Assembly (NCBI RefSeq): GCF_025398735.1
Contig: NZ_CP104694.1
Coordinates: 4,241,001-4,305,000 of the forward strand
Length of the DNA: 64,000 nt
Direction: 5' to 3'
Source of the DNA: Tahibacter amnicola
GTDB taxonomy: Bacteria; Pseudomonadota; Gammaproteobacteria; Xanthomonadales; Rhodanobacteraceae
Under the pieces are notes generated by a model. The model ran no database searches, was not told the DNA's origin, and was given only the letters and a program-made list of their open reading frames with translations. Positions 51,005 through 60,000 of the stretch are shown piece after piece; positions within the stretch are counted from its first letter, which is position 1, and every line of letters starts with the position of its first letter. A program made the position numbers and the translations under genes.

Positions 51005-51866
51005 CGCGTTTGCGGCTACGGCTGGACGCGGTCTTTTTCGCCGCGGGGGCATTGCGCGCCCGCGCAGGCACCGACAGCTCCACCCACACCGGCGCGTGAT
51101 CGCTCGCGCCGGGCTCGCCGCGCACCCACGTATCCACGCCAGCGCGTTTCAGGCGGCGCTTCAGCGACGGATTGAGCAACACATGGTCGATGCGCAGCCC
51201 CGCGTTTCGTTGCCAGTGCTGGCGGAAATAGTCCCAGAACGTGTACACCCGCGCATCCGGATGACAGTGACGCAACGAATCGCGCCATCCCTGCGATAGC
51301 AAGCGTTCATAGCACGCACGACTCTGCGGCTGCAGCAAGGCGTCGCGCCGCCATGACTTGGGATCATAGATATCGAAGTCCGTCGGCACGACGTTGAAAT
51401 CACCGACCAGTGCCGCCGGATGACCGCTGCTGTAGAGCCCCTTGGCGTGCCGGATCAGGCGTTCGAACCAGGCCAACTTGTAATCAAACTTTGGTCCCGG
51501 CTGCGGGTTGCCGTTGGGCAGGTACAGGCAGGCGACGATGAGCCCCTGCACTGCCGCTTCCAGATAGCGTGCCTGCGCGTCGTCCGGCGCCCCGGGCAGC
51601 TGTCGGCGAATCTCGACCGGCTCGATGCCCTTGGACAAGATCGCTACACCGTTCCACGACACCTGCCCCACCCACACTGCGGCGTAGCCGGCCTCGGCGA
51701 TTGCCTGCCGCGGAAAGGCGGCGTCGGTCGCCTTCAGCTCCTGCAGGCACACGATGTCCGGCGATTCGCGCTGCAGCCAGGCCAGCAGGTTCGGCAGCCG
51801 TGCACGGATGCCATTGATGTTGAATGTCGCCAACCGCACCGTCTTGGCAGATGTCGCTGGACGCAT
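50988..51866 (-). CDS. xthA: Exodeoxyribonuclease III
   Basis: 292 residues of the exonuclease/endonuclease/phosphatase family. Motifs: ATFNINGIRARL with metal-site Asn, DIVCLQELK with Glu, GDFNVVPTDFDIYDP with Asp and Asn, LRIDHVLL and ASDHAPVWVEL with catalytic His. Repairs abasic sites and removes 3' blocks. A basic C-terminal tail (RSRKRV) of about 20 residues extends beyond E. coli XthA. Monocistronic on this strand. Confidence 0.95.
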   Translation of the reverse strand: MRPATSAKTVRLATFNINGIRARLPNLLAWLQRESPDIVCLQELKATDAAFPRQAIAEAGYAAVWVGQVSWNGVAILSKGIEPVEIRRQLPGAPDDAQARYLEAAVQGLIVACLYLPNGNPQPGPKFDYKLAWFERLIRHAKGLYSSGHPAALVGDFNVVPTDFDIYDPKSWRRDALLQPQSRACYERLLSQGWRDSLRHCHPDARVYTFWDYFRQHWQRNAGLRIDHVLLNPSLKRRLKRAGVDTWVRGEPGASDHAPVWVELSVPARARNAPAAKKTASSRSRKRVTNPS

Positions 51867-51880
51867 GCCGGAGATCCTCC

Positions 51881-52072
51881 ATGACCAGGCTGGACAGGCC
51901 GCTACGCCGGGAGCTCTTGATCAGCAAGACCCTTTATACGCTGACGATCGATCAAACAGGTTTGAAATTGGTGGAGAAAGGCCACCGCAAGGGCATCACA
52001 TTGCGGTGGCAGGATCTGCTCGACGGCGATGCGGCGATTGCCGCCGCGCTGCAGGCGTCATTGCAACCGTAG
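51881..52072 (+). CDS. Small hypothetical protein
   Basis: 63 residues from ATG 51881: MTRLDRPLRRELLISKTLYTLTIDQTGLKLVEKGHRKGITLRWQDLLDGDAAIAAALQASL. Looks like a compact beta-rich protein with a C-terminal helix; similar short proteins occur beside xthA in related genomes, to my memory. GGAGAT precedes the start. Divergent from xthA by 14 bases, so their promoters must overlap the coding ends. Confidence 0.6.
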   Translation: MTRLDRPLRRELLISKTLYTLTIDQTGLKLVEKGHRKGITLRWQDLLDGDAAIAAALQASLQP

Positions 52073-52074
52073 CG

Positions 52075-52560
52075 CTACAACGTGGGCAACTGTTTCTGAT
52101 AAGTCCCCATCAGTTCCGCTTCGCCCAGCAGGTGGCCTGCCATCGCAGAAACAACGTCAGCCATGGTGGGTCGTCCGAGGTCACCCAGGAGCGTGTCGAG
52201 CGCGTAGAGCCGGTGGTAATAGCGGTGGCGCCCGATCGGCGGGCACGGCCCGCCGTAGCCGGTCCGCTGCCAGTCATTGATGCCTTCCCGCGTACCCGCC
52301 GGCAGTGCCGTGCTGGCAACACCTTCCGGCAATCCGGTGCAATCAGCAGGCAGGTCGTATAGCACCCAGTGGACCCAGGTCATCTTCGGAGCCGCCGGAT
52401 CCGGTGCATCCGGATCGGAAACCAGCAGCACGAGGCTACGCGTTCCCGCCGGCACGCCCGTCCAGGCCAGCGGCGGCGAGCGGTCGTCGCCCTCACAGGT
52501 ATAGCGGACGGGAATGGCGCCATTGTGTTCGAAAGCGCTCGAGGTCAGTTCAAGTGGCAT
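52075..52560 (-). CDS. YbhB/YbcL family Raf-kinase-inhibitor-like protein
   Basis: 161 residues, PEBP fold. LTSSAFEHNGAIPVRYTCEGDDRSPPLAWTGVPAGTRSLVLLVSDPDAP, the MTWVHWVLYDLP segment and GYGGPCPPIGRHRYYHRLYALDT form the conserved ligand pocket. Start at 52560 is set by homology; the upstream frame to 52692 is not conserved in composition. Bacterial role is poorly defined. Convergent with the preceding small gene, two bases apart. Confidence 0.93.
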   Translation of the reverse strand: MPLELTSSAFEHNGAIPVRYTCEGDDRSPPLAWTGVPAGTRSLVLLVSDPDAPDPAAPKMTWVHWVLYDLPADCTGLPEGVASTALPAGTREGINDWQRTGYGGPCPPIGRHRYYHRLYALDTLLGDLGRPTMADVVSAMAGHLLGEAELMGTYQKQLPTL

Positions 52561-52686
52561 GGCATCGCTCCTTGCGGTGTGGGGTCCCGTCGATAAAGGC
52601 CTGCGGCCTCGACCGGTCAATGGACTTCCGGGATGGTCGTTGCTAGAACTTCCGCCCGCCACACCGGGTGGCTCGAGGAGAAATCC

Positions 52687-53316
52687 ATGCATTCAACAGG
52701 AACCGCATTCTGGCACACGCGTGCGCTGCGATGGGTCGCCTTTCTGATAGTCGGGCTCGGCCTGACGGGCTGCCAGTCATCGATGATGGTCAAGGCCAAT
52801 CGCGAGCCAGAACCGTCCGCCGACAAAGCCCTGGTGGTCTTCATGCGTCCATCGTCATTCGGCGGCGCGATCCAGTCGTCCGTGTACGACACCGGCGAGG
52901 CCAAGGACACCTTCATCGGAATCGTCTCCACCGGCACCAAGGTGGCTTACCTCGCCGAGCCGGGGCAGCACCGCTTCATGGTGGTCGCCGAGAACGCCGA
53001 TTTCCTGGAAGCCACGCTGAACGCCGGCAAGACCTACTACGTGCTCGTCAGCCCCCGCATGGGCGTATGGAAGGCGCGATTCTCGCTACTGCCCATCCGC
53101 AACAACGCCTCGGCCGAGCACAACGTGAAGTCCGGCGACTTCGCGAAGTGGCAATCCAAGACACACTGGGTCGGCGTTTCACCGGAAGCCGAGGCCTGGT
53201 ATCGCGAGCACGAGTCCGCTATTCGCGAGAAGAAAAACGACTATCTGAAGAAATGGAAGGTCATGGCGCCGGCCGACAAAGCCGAACTGACCTTGCATGC
53301 TGAAGACGGCATCTAG
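52687..53316 (+). CDS. Putative lipoprotein
   Basis: 209 residues from ATG 52687 with GAGGAG seven bases upstream. Signal peptide WVAFLIVGLGLTGC with lipobox LTGC makes it a lipoprotein. The next part, ADKALVVFMRPSSFGGAIQSSVYDT, VAYLAEPGQHRFMVVAENADFLEATLNAGKTYYV, is the beta-sandwich found in DUF2846-like lipoproteins. Tail is Lys-rich and helical. Function unknown. Confidence 0.82.
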   Translation: MHSTGTAFWHTRALRWVAFLIVGLGLTGCQSSMMVKANREPEPSADKALVVFMRPSSFGGAIQSSVYDTGEAKDTFIGIVSTGTKVAYLAEPGQHRFMVVAENADFLEATLNAGKTYYVLVSPRMGVWKARFSLLPIRNNASAEHNVKSGDFAKWQSKTHWVGVSPEAEAWYREHESAIREKKNDYLKKWKVMAPADKAELTLHAEDGI

Positions 53317-53422
53317 GGTGCGCATCTGACGCTGTCGCCGCCCGCGGGGCCGACGACTCCGCGGGCCGGTTCCACCCGACGACACAGTACACTTTCCGCG
53401 CCGACGCCATCGTGGGGGAACG

Positions 53423-54142
53423 ATGAGGCCCATGTACAAACTGATCATCGGCCTGTTCGGAGTCCCCGGCCTGATCATGCTCTTCGCCAGCCTTTCGCTG
53501 ACGTACGCCACGCTGAGCTTCCGCGTGAATGCGACGCGCACACCCGGGGTCGTGGTCGACCTGGAGCCCCGCAGCGGAAGCAAAGGCCGCTCCACCTACG
53601 CACACGTCTTTGAATTCACCGATGCCGGTGGCACCGTGCGTCGGGTTACGTCGTCTTCGTCCTCGCGACCACCCGCGCACGAGGTCGGCGCACCCGTCGT
53701 CGTCTACTACGATCCGGCCAACCCCAACCGGGCACACACCGCCGGCTTCATGGCCAACTGGTTCCTGCCCTGCCTGATGGGCCTGTTCGGAATCGTCTTC
53801 GGCGGTATTGGCGCCGCCTTTCTCGTCAGCGAAATCCGACGCCTGCGTCGCCGCGCACTGATGCGCCGGATCGGTCGCCGCGTCCGCGGTGAAGTGAGCC
53901 GCACTGTGATGAATAAGAACCTCAAGATCGGCGGCAAGCATCCGTGGCGTCTTCACGTCCGCTGGCACGACCCGATCACCGGCAAAAACCACACTTTCGT
54001 CTCCGAAGATCTTTTCGTCGACGTCAATGGCCTGGCCGGCGAAGCCATTGACGTCCTAATCGACTCCGATGATCCCACGCGATACTGGGTGGATGTTTCG
54101 GCGCTGGAAAAGAGCGCCCGTCTCAATCGGAAGGCTGGATAG
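53423..54142 (+). CDS. DUF3592 membrane protein
   Basis: 239 residues. TM segments at about 7-28 (IIGLFGVPGLIMLFASLSL) and 111-135 (FLPCLMGLFGIVFGGIGAAFLV) flank a soluble DUF3592 domain (VVVDLEPRSGSKGRSTYAHVFEFTDAGG, GAPVVVYYDPANPNRA). A second soluble domain follows. Function unknown. Convergent with the polysaccharide operon, whose last gene ends 26 bases away; no hairpin in between. Confidence 0.83.
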   Translation: MRPMYKLIIGLFGVPGLIMLFASLSLTYATLSFRVNATRTPGVVVDLEPRSGSKGRSTYAHVFEFTDAGGTVRRVTSSSSSRPPAHEVGAPVVVYYDPANPNRAHTAGFMANWFLPCLMGLFGIVFGGIGAAFLVSEIRRLRRRALMRRIGRRVRGEVSRTVMNKNLKIGGKHPWRLHVRWHDPITGKNHTFVSEDLFVDVNGLAGEAIDVLIDSDDPTRYWVDVSALEKSARLNRKAG

Positions 54143-54168
54143 AACGCGGCGAATCCCCGCCACGGGTG

Positions 54169-55449
54169 CTATGGGTCTTCGCTGCGCGCGGATACGGCGA
54201 CCCGCCCGCTGCGACGCGGCTGCGAGGACAGTGGCGCAAGGTCGACCAGCACGTCGAGCATCACCTTGGCCAGCCGGTCACGCGAGTAATGGGCGGCGCT
54301 CGCGGCGGATGCCGCGGCCATCGTGCGATGACGCGCCGGATCGTCGGCCAGTTGCTCGATTGCTTCGGCCATGCGCGATGCGTCACCGGGAGGCACGCAG
54401 ACACCGCAGCCCGCCGACCGTACGATGGCGGTTGCCTCTCCCTCCGGGAGACTCATGAGCACAGGAACGCCCATCCCCATCGCCTCGAACAGCTTCGACG
54501 GGATGACGGTCGCGAACACGGGCGAGTCGCGTAGCGGGATGAGCGCAAGGTCGCACAGGCTCCACAGGGCCGGCATGGCGGACTTAGGTTGCCGCGGAAT
54601 CATCGTCACGTTGGTAAGCTGCAGCGCCTCGACCTGGTGCGCGACCCGGTCGCGCTCGGCACCCGCGCCCGCGAAGAAGAAGCGAATGTCGTCGCGGTGT
54701 TTCAGCGCACTCGCCGCTTCCAGCACACGATCCAGACCATGCGCCATGCCATGGGTGCCCATATAGCCGACCACGAAGCAGCCATTGAATCCGTAGCGCG
54801 ATGCCAGTTCCGCATCGCGCGGCGCCGGACGGTACGCTTCCTGGTCCACGCCATTCAGTACCACGCGGATCTTGTCACCGGGAATGCCCCGCGCGACCAG
54901 GTCGGCGCGGAAGGAATGCGTCACCGTGACGATGCGCCGCGCACGCCGGTAAAGAAACAGCTCGATGCATTCCAGCCAGCGGATCACCGGGCTTTTCGCC
55001 ATCGCGCCAACAGCGACGATGGAAGCCGGCCACAGGTCGCGCAGCTCGAAGACAAATGGACGCCAGCGCGCCACCGACAGCGCCCAGCCCGCCATCGCGC
55101 AGAAAAACTGCGGCGACGTCGCAACGACGACGTCGGGTCGCGGCTCGCGCAACCCGCCGATGAACCCCGTCACCATGAAACTGAGATAGTCCAGGCTGCG
55201 CTTGATCAGCCCTTCATTGGCTGTGATGAAGGTTTTCACCCGCACGACGCGTATACCGTCGCGGGTCTCCACCTGGCGCCACCGATTGACATAGCCCGGG
55301 TATACCTTCCCTTCCGGAAAATTCGGCGCACCCGTAATGACGGTGACGTGGTGGCCATCGCGCACCCATCGCACGGCATGCTCATAGACGCGCGTCGCCG
55401 GCGCGTTGCTTTCCGGCGGAAAATTGTCGGAGAGAAACAGTATGCGCAT
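54169..55449 (-). CDS. WbuB-like glycosyltransferase family 4 protein
   Basis: 426 residues, two Rossmann-like GT-B domains. MRILFLSDNFPPESNAPATRVYEHAVRWVRDGHHVTVITGAPNFPEGKVYPGY is the start of the WbuB group. Also RDLWPASIVAVGAM, VLNGVDQEAYRP, VVGYMGTHGMAHGLDRVLEAA and SKLFEAMGMGVPVLMSLPEGEA. WbuB transfers an N-acetylhexosamine-type sugar in surface polysaccharide synthesis; acceptor unknown. Last gene of the minus-strand operon, 11 bases after the heparinase gene. Confidence 0.92.
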   Translation of the reverse strand: MRILFLSDNFPPESNAPATRVYEHAVRWVRDGHHVTVITGAPNFPEGKVYPGYVNRWRQVETRDGIRVVRVKTFITANEGLIKRSLDYLSFMVTGFIGGLREPRPDVVVATSPQFFCAMAGWALSVARWRPFVFELRDLWPASIVAVGAMAKSPVIRWLECIELFLYRRARRIVTVTHSFRADLVARGIPGDKIRVVLNGVDQEAYRPAPRDAELASRYGFNGCFVVGYMGTHGMAHGLDRVLEAASALKHRDDIRFFFAGAGAERDRVAHQVEALQLTNVTMIPRQPKSAMPALWSLCDLALIPLRDSPVFATVIPSKLFEAMGMGVPVLMSLPEGEATAIVRSAGCGVCVPPGDASRMAEAIEQLADDPARHRTMAAASAASAAHYSRDRLAKVMLDVLVDLAPLSSQPRRSGRVAVSARSEDP

Positions 55450-55460
55450 CGTCCTGTCCG

Positions 55461-57089
55461 TCAGCTCCAGCTCAGGTCGGTGATCGCGGTGGCGGCCGCC
55501 AGGTCCAGCGCCAGCACGCTGCAGCGCTCACTTTGCCCGAAACCCGCATGCCAGGTGCTGTCTTCGATACGGCATTCGCGGACCCCGTGCCAGCGTACAT
55601 GGACGTTCGCAGCGCGTATGGCTACGCCCTGCTCCTCGCTCGCCGCGTGAAGCGTCGGTGCCAGGCGCAGTCGGGCTGTCGCCGTGTGCCAGCTGCCCTC
55701 GAGCTGGTCGCAGATCGTCAGCCCGTTCGATGTCAGCCGCCAGATCCGTTCGTGCAGCACGCGGCCCGGCAACCGGTGATATCCGTCGTGTGTCGCACGC
55801 AGCCACGTCGTCTCACGATCATTGCCCCAGCCGCGGTCGAACACGCGCGCCCGCCGCGCCACGCGAAAACTGCTCCAGACCTCGGACGAATCCGCACCGT
55901 CGACCTGCACGGTATTGTGCGCGGCCGTGCTGCGTTCCCACTCCCGTTGCCGCCCGGTGGCGTAACAGGAGGTTCCCGCATTGACGAACAGGCGGTGGCC
56001 GCGCAGAGAGAGTTCGAAACTCAGGGTTTCCGCGTGCGCGTGACCAGGCAGGTAGTCGGGGCCGATGTCGCCGATGTCCGTCAGCACCACGGCATCGCCG
56101 CGCGTCATGCGGGCATAACCGGAAGACTCGAGCACCTGCAGCGGCGCCTCGGCCAGCGGATGCCATTGCACGCCGATTGCAGCCGCCGACGCCTGCAGAT
56201 CGTCCAGTCGCGGCGCACCGTCCAGGGCGGCATCGTTGAACTGCGCGACCGCGCCGTCGGGATGAGTCATCACCGCCAGCCAGGCAAACATCGCGCGCGC
56301 AGTGTCCTGCCATTCGCGGATGTCGGTATCGGGCAGGCGTCCCGGATAGGCCCTTGCCAGCGCCAACAGATCCAGCAGGTCCGCCAGCACGACGGCGTGA
56401 TACATCGGACTGCGTTCGAAATGTCCGCCGTCCGGCAGAATCTGCTCGCGGCGTTCTGCGCGAAGGATACTCAGGCCCTGCTCCAGCCACCGGTCCGCTT
56501 CAGCGCCGTCGAAGTAGACGCCGGCAAACGCCAGGGCTTTTCCGTTGGCCCACAGGTGGTTCCCCAGCAGATGCCGTTCCAGGTGATGCTGCAGATAGCG
56601 TAGCTGCATGGCCAGGCTCGACTGCAGCAGGGGATCCAGCTGACCACCGGCCAGCGCCCAGATGATCCAGTTCACGCTGCGCAGGGAGATGGGATACGGT
56701 TCCCAGCCGTTGCCATGACCGATGGCGTTCTCGTCCACCCACCGGTGCATCAGCTGCAGGTGCCAGTCACGGCGGTCCTCTGCCTGCAACGCGGTCACGT
56801 CATCGAAATAGTGCAAGCCGTAGAGCCGCAGCTTGTCCTGGTCCACATCGTTCCACTGGGACGGTGAAATGATCTCGCATCGTTTGGCGTGAATGCGCAG
56901 CGTCGTCGCATCGATCATCAAGGGCTTGCGCCACGCCGGCAACAGCCAGCTTCCCGCCGCCGCGCGCACGCGTGGCGCCGGCGCGATCGGAATCGACGGG
57001 TGATACACGGCCTGCCAGACTCGCCCGGCGATCTGCACCGGCCTGAGCCAACGCACCGTGTGATAGAGACGCAACGCCGGACCAATCAT
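55461..57089 (-). CDS. Heparinase II/III family protein
   Basis: 542 residues. An alpha-helical N-terminal toroid (RSVNWIIWALAG, HLLGNHLWANGKALAFAGVYFDG, DGGHFERSPMYHAVVLADLLDLL) and a C-terminal beta-sandwich (HAHAETLSFELSLRGHRLFVNAGTSCY, RSTAAHNTVQVDG). These are the usual Heparinase II/III motifs with conserved His, Tyr and Asn. No signal peptide, so it may act in the cytoplasm or be associated with the membrane, as often proposed for members in exopolysaccharide clusters. Starts at ATG 57089, overlapping the oxidoreductase by four bases. Confidence 0.92.
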   Translation of the reverse strand: MIGPALRLYHTVRWLRPVQIAGRVWQAVYHPSIPIAPAPRVRAAAGSWLLPAWRKPLMIDATTLRIHAKRCEIISPSQWNDVDQDKLRLYGLHYFDDVTALQAEDRRDWHLQLMHRWVDENAIGHGNGWEPYPISLRSVNWIIWALAGGQLDPLLQSSLAMQLRYLQHHLERHLLGNHLWANGKALAFAGVYFDGAEADRWLEQGLSILRAERREQILPDGGHFERSPMYHAVVLADLLDLLALARAYPGRLPDTDIREWQDTARAMFAWLAVMTHPDGAVAQFNDAALDGAPRLDDLQASAAAIGVQWHPLAEAPLQVLESSGYARMTRGDAVVLTDIGDIGPDYLPGHAHAETLSFELSLRGHRLFVNAGTSCYATGRQREWERSTAAHNTVQVDGADSSEVWSSFRVARRARVFDRGWGNDRETTWLRATHDGYHRLPGRVLHERIWRLTSNGLTICDQLEGSWHTATARLRLAPTLHAASEEQGVAIRAANVHVRWHGVRECRIEDSTWHAGFGQSERCSVLALDLAAATAITDLSWS

Positions 57090-59203
57090 GACGATGGCTC
57101 CGCCAGGCGCAGGCACCAACGCGCCACTTCCAGAACCTCATCCTGCGGAATTGGCGCTGCCTCGCCCTGCCGGAGCGCTGCGACCACAGCGGCCGCGCAG
57201 GCGCGTTGTCCCTTGTCCTGGCGCCATCCAAAACCGCGTAGTCCGGCCGTGTCGCCCCACGCCCGCAGTTGGCGGAAGTTGTCGAGCTGGTAGACACGTC
57301 CGCCAGTGAAGACCTCGATCCGCTCCTTCGGAAACCGGTGATGCCCACTGGAAAGGTAGTGGATGGTCCCGATCGAACCATCCGCCAGGGAAAGCGTGAT
57401 TGACGCGTTGTCCGCACGCGACTGCGCGGCGGCAGGACGCACCGCGATTACCGAAAGATCGACGATTGGCGCGCCGCAGAGAAAACGCAGAAGGTCGACG
57501 AAATGACAGGCTTCGCCCAATAGACGGCCGCCGCCGCGCTGCGGATCCTGCGTCCAGTGATCTGCCGGCAACATACCGGCATTGATCGTGACGACCACGC
57601 TCTTGGGCGCAGAGATGGCGGCCAGTGCCTGGCGCAGCTGCACCAGAAGCGGCGCGAACCGGCGATTGAATCCCACCATCAACCAGGGCGACGCGACGCC
57701 TGCAAGCGTGGCTTCTATCCGCGCCAGCTCTTCCACTGTAAGGCAAAGCGGTTTTTCCACAAAAACCTTCTTGCCATAGGAAAGCGCCTTGCACACGAGA
57801 TCCGCATGCGAATCGTGCGGCGTTCCGATGATTACGGCATCAATGGCCGGATCGGCCATCAGCCCCTCGGCGTCAGTCGTGGCGACCGAAAAGCCATACC
57901 GTCGGCCGTAGTGCGCGGCGGAAACACCGTTGCGCGAAGCGATGCCGTGGAATCGCACGCCTGTGCGGGCGAACGCCGGCAACAGCACGCGTCCCACATA
58001 GTTCCCCGCACCGATGACTCCCACCGTGGGACGATCTATCCGCGCCGATGGCGCGAGTCGTACCGTGCGTCGCAGCGCTGCCATGTCATTGGCAGCCGGC
58101 GTCGGATACGTCAGCAGCAGGCCCAGCACGTCGTTGCGACCGGCGAGTTGTTCGTAGGCGGCCGGCGCATCCGCAACCGCGAAGCGGTGACTGACGAGTG
58201 GACGTACATCCAGCTGCCCGGCCGCCATCAGGTCCAGCACGGCTTCGAAATTGCGCTGTTGCGTGAAGCGGACGTAGGCCAGCGGATAATCCTGGCCCCG
58301 CTCCTCATAGTTCGGATCGTAGCGGCCGGGCCCGTAGGAACAAGCCACCTGGAAACGCAGTTCCTTGGAGTAGAACAGATCGCGCGACAACGCCAGCCCT
58401 GCCACGCCGACCAGCACGATCCTTCCGCGCTTCCGGCACATCTGCGCGGCATGCAGAACCGGTTCATTGCTGGCTGTCGACGCAGTGATCAAGACGGCGT
58501 CCATGCCCCGTCCCCGGGAGAATCGCTCCGCGGCGACAACGACGTCATCCGCCCCCGCCTGCACGGCCTCCACGCCCATCGACCGCGCCAACGCGACGCG
58601 TTGCGGATTCACGTCGATACCCAGCACGCGACACCCGTTCGCGCGAAGAATCTGCACCGCCAGCAGGCCGATCAATCCCAGCCCCGTCACGGCAACCGCC
58701 TCGCCCAGCACCACGTCCGCCAGCCGGATTCCATTGAGCGCTATGGCACCGACTACCGTGAATGCCGCCGTCTCGTCATCCACTGCATCGGGAATCCGCG
58801 CGCACAGCATTGCCGGCACGGCCACCACTTCCGCATGCGGCCCATTCGAAACGATGCGATCGCCGGCCGCGATCCCCGAAACGTCCGAACCCACCGAAAC
58901 GACGCGTCCCACATTGCAGTAGCCCAGCGCTACCGGCTGGTCCAGCTTGCTGCGCACCGCTTCGATCGTGGCCCACAGACCATCCGTCCTCAGCTTCCCG
59001 AGCACCTGGCGCACCTTGTCCGGTTGCTGCCGCAGTTTGCCGAGCCACCCCCCGCGACCAAACTCCACCAACATGCGTTCCGTGCCAGCGGAGATCAACG
59101 AACAGTGGCTCTGCACGAGCACACGCCCGGTAGAGGCAATGGGTGCGGGAACGTCGGCCACGTCGGTGCGGCCATTGCCGAGGTGTTGGAGGACCTGTTT
59201 CAT
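57086..59203 (-). CDS. Bi-domain dehydrogenase/Gfo-Idh-MocA oxidoreductase
   Basis: 705 residues. The N-terminal half (1-350) is a medium-chain dehydrogenase (SLISAGTERMLVEF, GYCNVGRVVSVGSDVSGIAAGDRI, VTGLGLIGLLAVQILRANGCRVLGIDVN). The C-terminal half (about 380-705) is a Gfo/Idh/MocA unit (VGVIGAGNYVGRVLLPAF, FVEKPLCLTVEEL, GEACHFVDLLRFLCG). This fusion is usually found directly beside heparinase-like proteins in polysaccharide clusters and is thought to oxidise or reduce a sugar nucleotide or glycan. Four-base overlaps on both sides. Confidence 0.94.
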   Translation of the reverse strand: MKQVLQHLGNGRTDVADVPAPIASTGRVLVQSHCSLISAGTERMLVEFGRGGWLGKLRQQPDKVRQVLGKLRTDGLWATIEAVRSKLDQPVALGYCNVGRVVSVGSDVSGIAAGDRIVSNGPHAEVVAVPAMLCARIPDAVDDETAAFTVVGAIALNGIRLADVVLGEAVAVTGLGLIGLLAVQILRANGCRVLGIDVNPQRVALARSMGVEAVQAGADDVVVAAERFSRGRGMDAVLITASTASNEPVLHAAQMCRKRGRIVLVGVAGLALSRDLFYSKELRFQVACSYGPGRYDPNYEERGQDYPLAYVRFTQQRNFEAVLDLMAAGQLDVRPLVSHRFAVADAPAAYEQLAGRNDVLGLLLTYPTPAANDMAALRRTVRLAPSARIDRPTVGVIGAGNYVGRVLLPAFARTGVRFHGIASRNGVSAAHYGRRYGFSVATTDAEGLMADPAIDAVIIGTPHDSHADLVCKALSYGKKVFVEKPLCLTVEELARIEATLAGVASPWLMVGFNRRFAPLLVQLRQALAAISAPKSVVVTINAGMLPADHWTQDPQRGGGRLLGEACHFVDLLRFLCGAPIVDLSVIAVRPAAAQSRADNASITLSLADGSIGTIHYLSSGHHRFPKERIEVFTGGRVYQLDNFRQLRAWGDTAGLRGFGWRQDKGQRACAAAVVAALRQGEAAPIPQDEVLEVARWCLRLAEPSS

Positions 59204-60000
59204 GGGGTGCTTCCCGCGCCATACCGTGCCAGTCGCTCGCGCGGTATGGCAACCGTATCCCAGGTCGCACGTACCAACGCCTCGTCGGAACGCCAGGGAT
59301 AGTGCGTTCCACCGAACAGCACGTAATCGTGATGATGCAGATGCCGGGTCACCTCGTCGGCGGCTGATTCCGTTACCTCGCAGAAGATCGCCGGGCGCAC
59401 AGACCTCAGCAACAACTGCGCGCCGCGCAACACCAGGGCCTCGGCTCCCTCCACGTCGATCTTCACCACGTTCGGCGGCGTGAAGAAACCCAGGAGATCG
59501 TCGATATCGAACGCCGGTATGCGACGAACTTCCGAGTAGCCGCCCGTCTGCGTGGAACCGAAACCCGCCAGCGCATTTGCCGAACGTGCCCGGCGCGCGA
59601 TCTGGAATTCAACGAATCCGATACGGTCGGCCACCGCGATCGGAACGACGGTCATCGGCGCATCACTGGGCCGCTGCAACCGTTGCGTCTTGCGCAGAAG
59701 GCTCACCGCGTCCGCATCTGCCTCGAATGCGAACACCGCACCGGCAGCGCCGCACAGATGAGCCGCCGCCACGCTGAACAAGCCCACGTTGGCGCCCACG
59801 TCCCACACGACGTCGCCCCGGCCGACAAGATATTCGGCGACCTTGCACAAGGTCGGGTCGAGTGCGTCAGAACGGCGGAACAGATAGCGCAGTCCACCAA
59901 CGCCCGCCGAGGCAAACAATGCCCCGCCGCCCACCGCCTGGGGCGCGTGGCGAAGCACGCGTACATCCGCCAGCACCGCCTCGGCAATCCGTCGGATCAT
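59200..60000 (-). CDS. FkbM family methyltransferase
   Basis: 266 residues from ATG 60000 (ATGA overlap with asnB). SAM-binding motif VVWDVGANVGLFSVAAA (about residue 65), FAFEADADAVSLLRK, VVKIDVEGAEALVLRGA and IFCEVTE are diagnostic for FkbM O-methyltransferases. Likely methylates a sugar hydroxyl of the surface polysaccharide. Confidence 0.93.
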   Translation of the reverse strand: MIRRIAEAVLADVRVLRHAPQAVGGGALFASAGVGGLRYLFRRSDALDPTLCKVAEYLVGRGDVVWDVGANVGLFSVAAAHLCGAAGAVFAFEADADAVSLLRKTQRLQRPSDAPMTVVPIAVADRIGFVEFQIARRARSANALAGFGSTQTGGYSEVRRIPAFDIDDLLGFFTPPNVVKIDVEGAEALVLRGAQLLLRSVRPAIFCEVTESAADEVTRHLHHHDYVLFGGTHYPWRSDEALVRATWDTVAIPRERLARYGAGSTP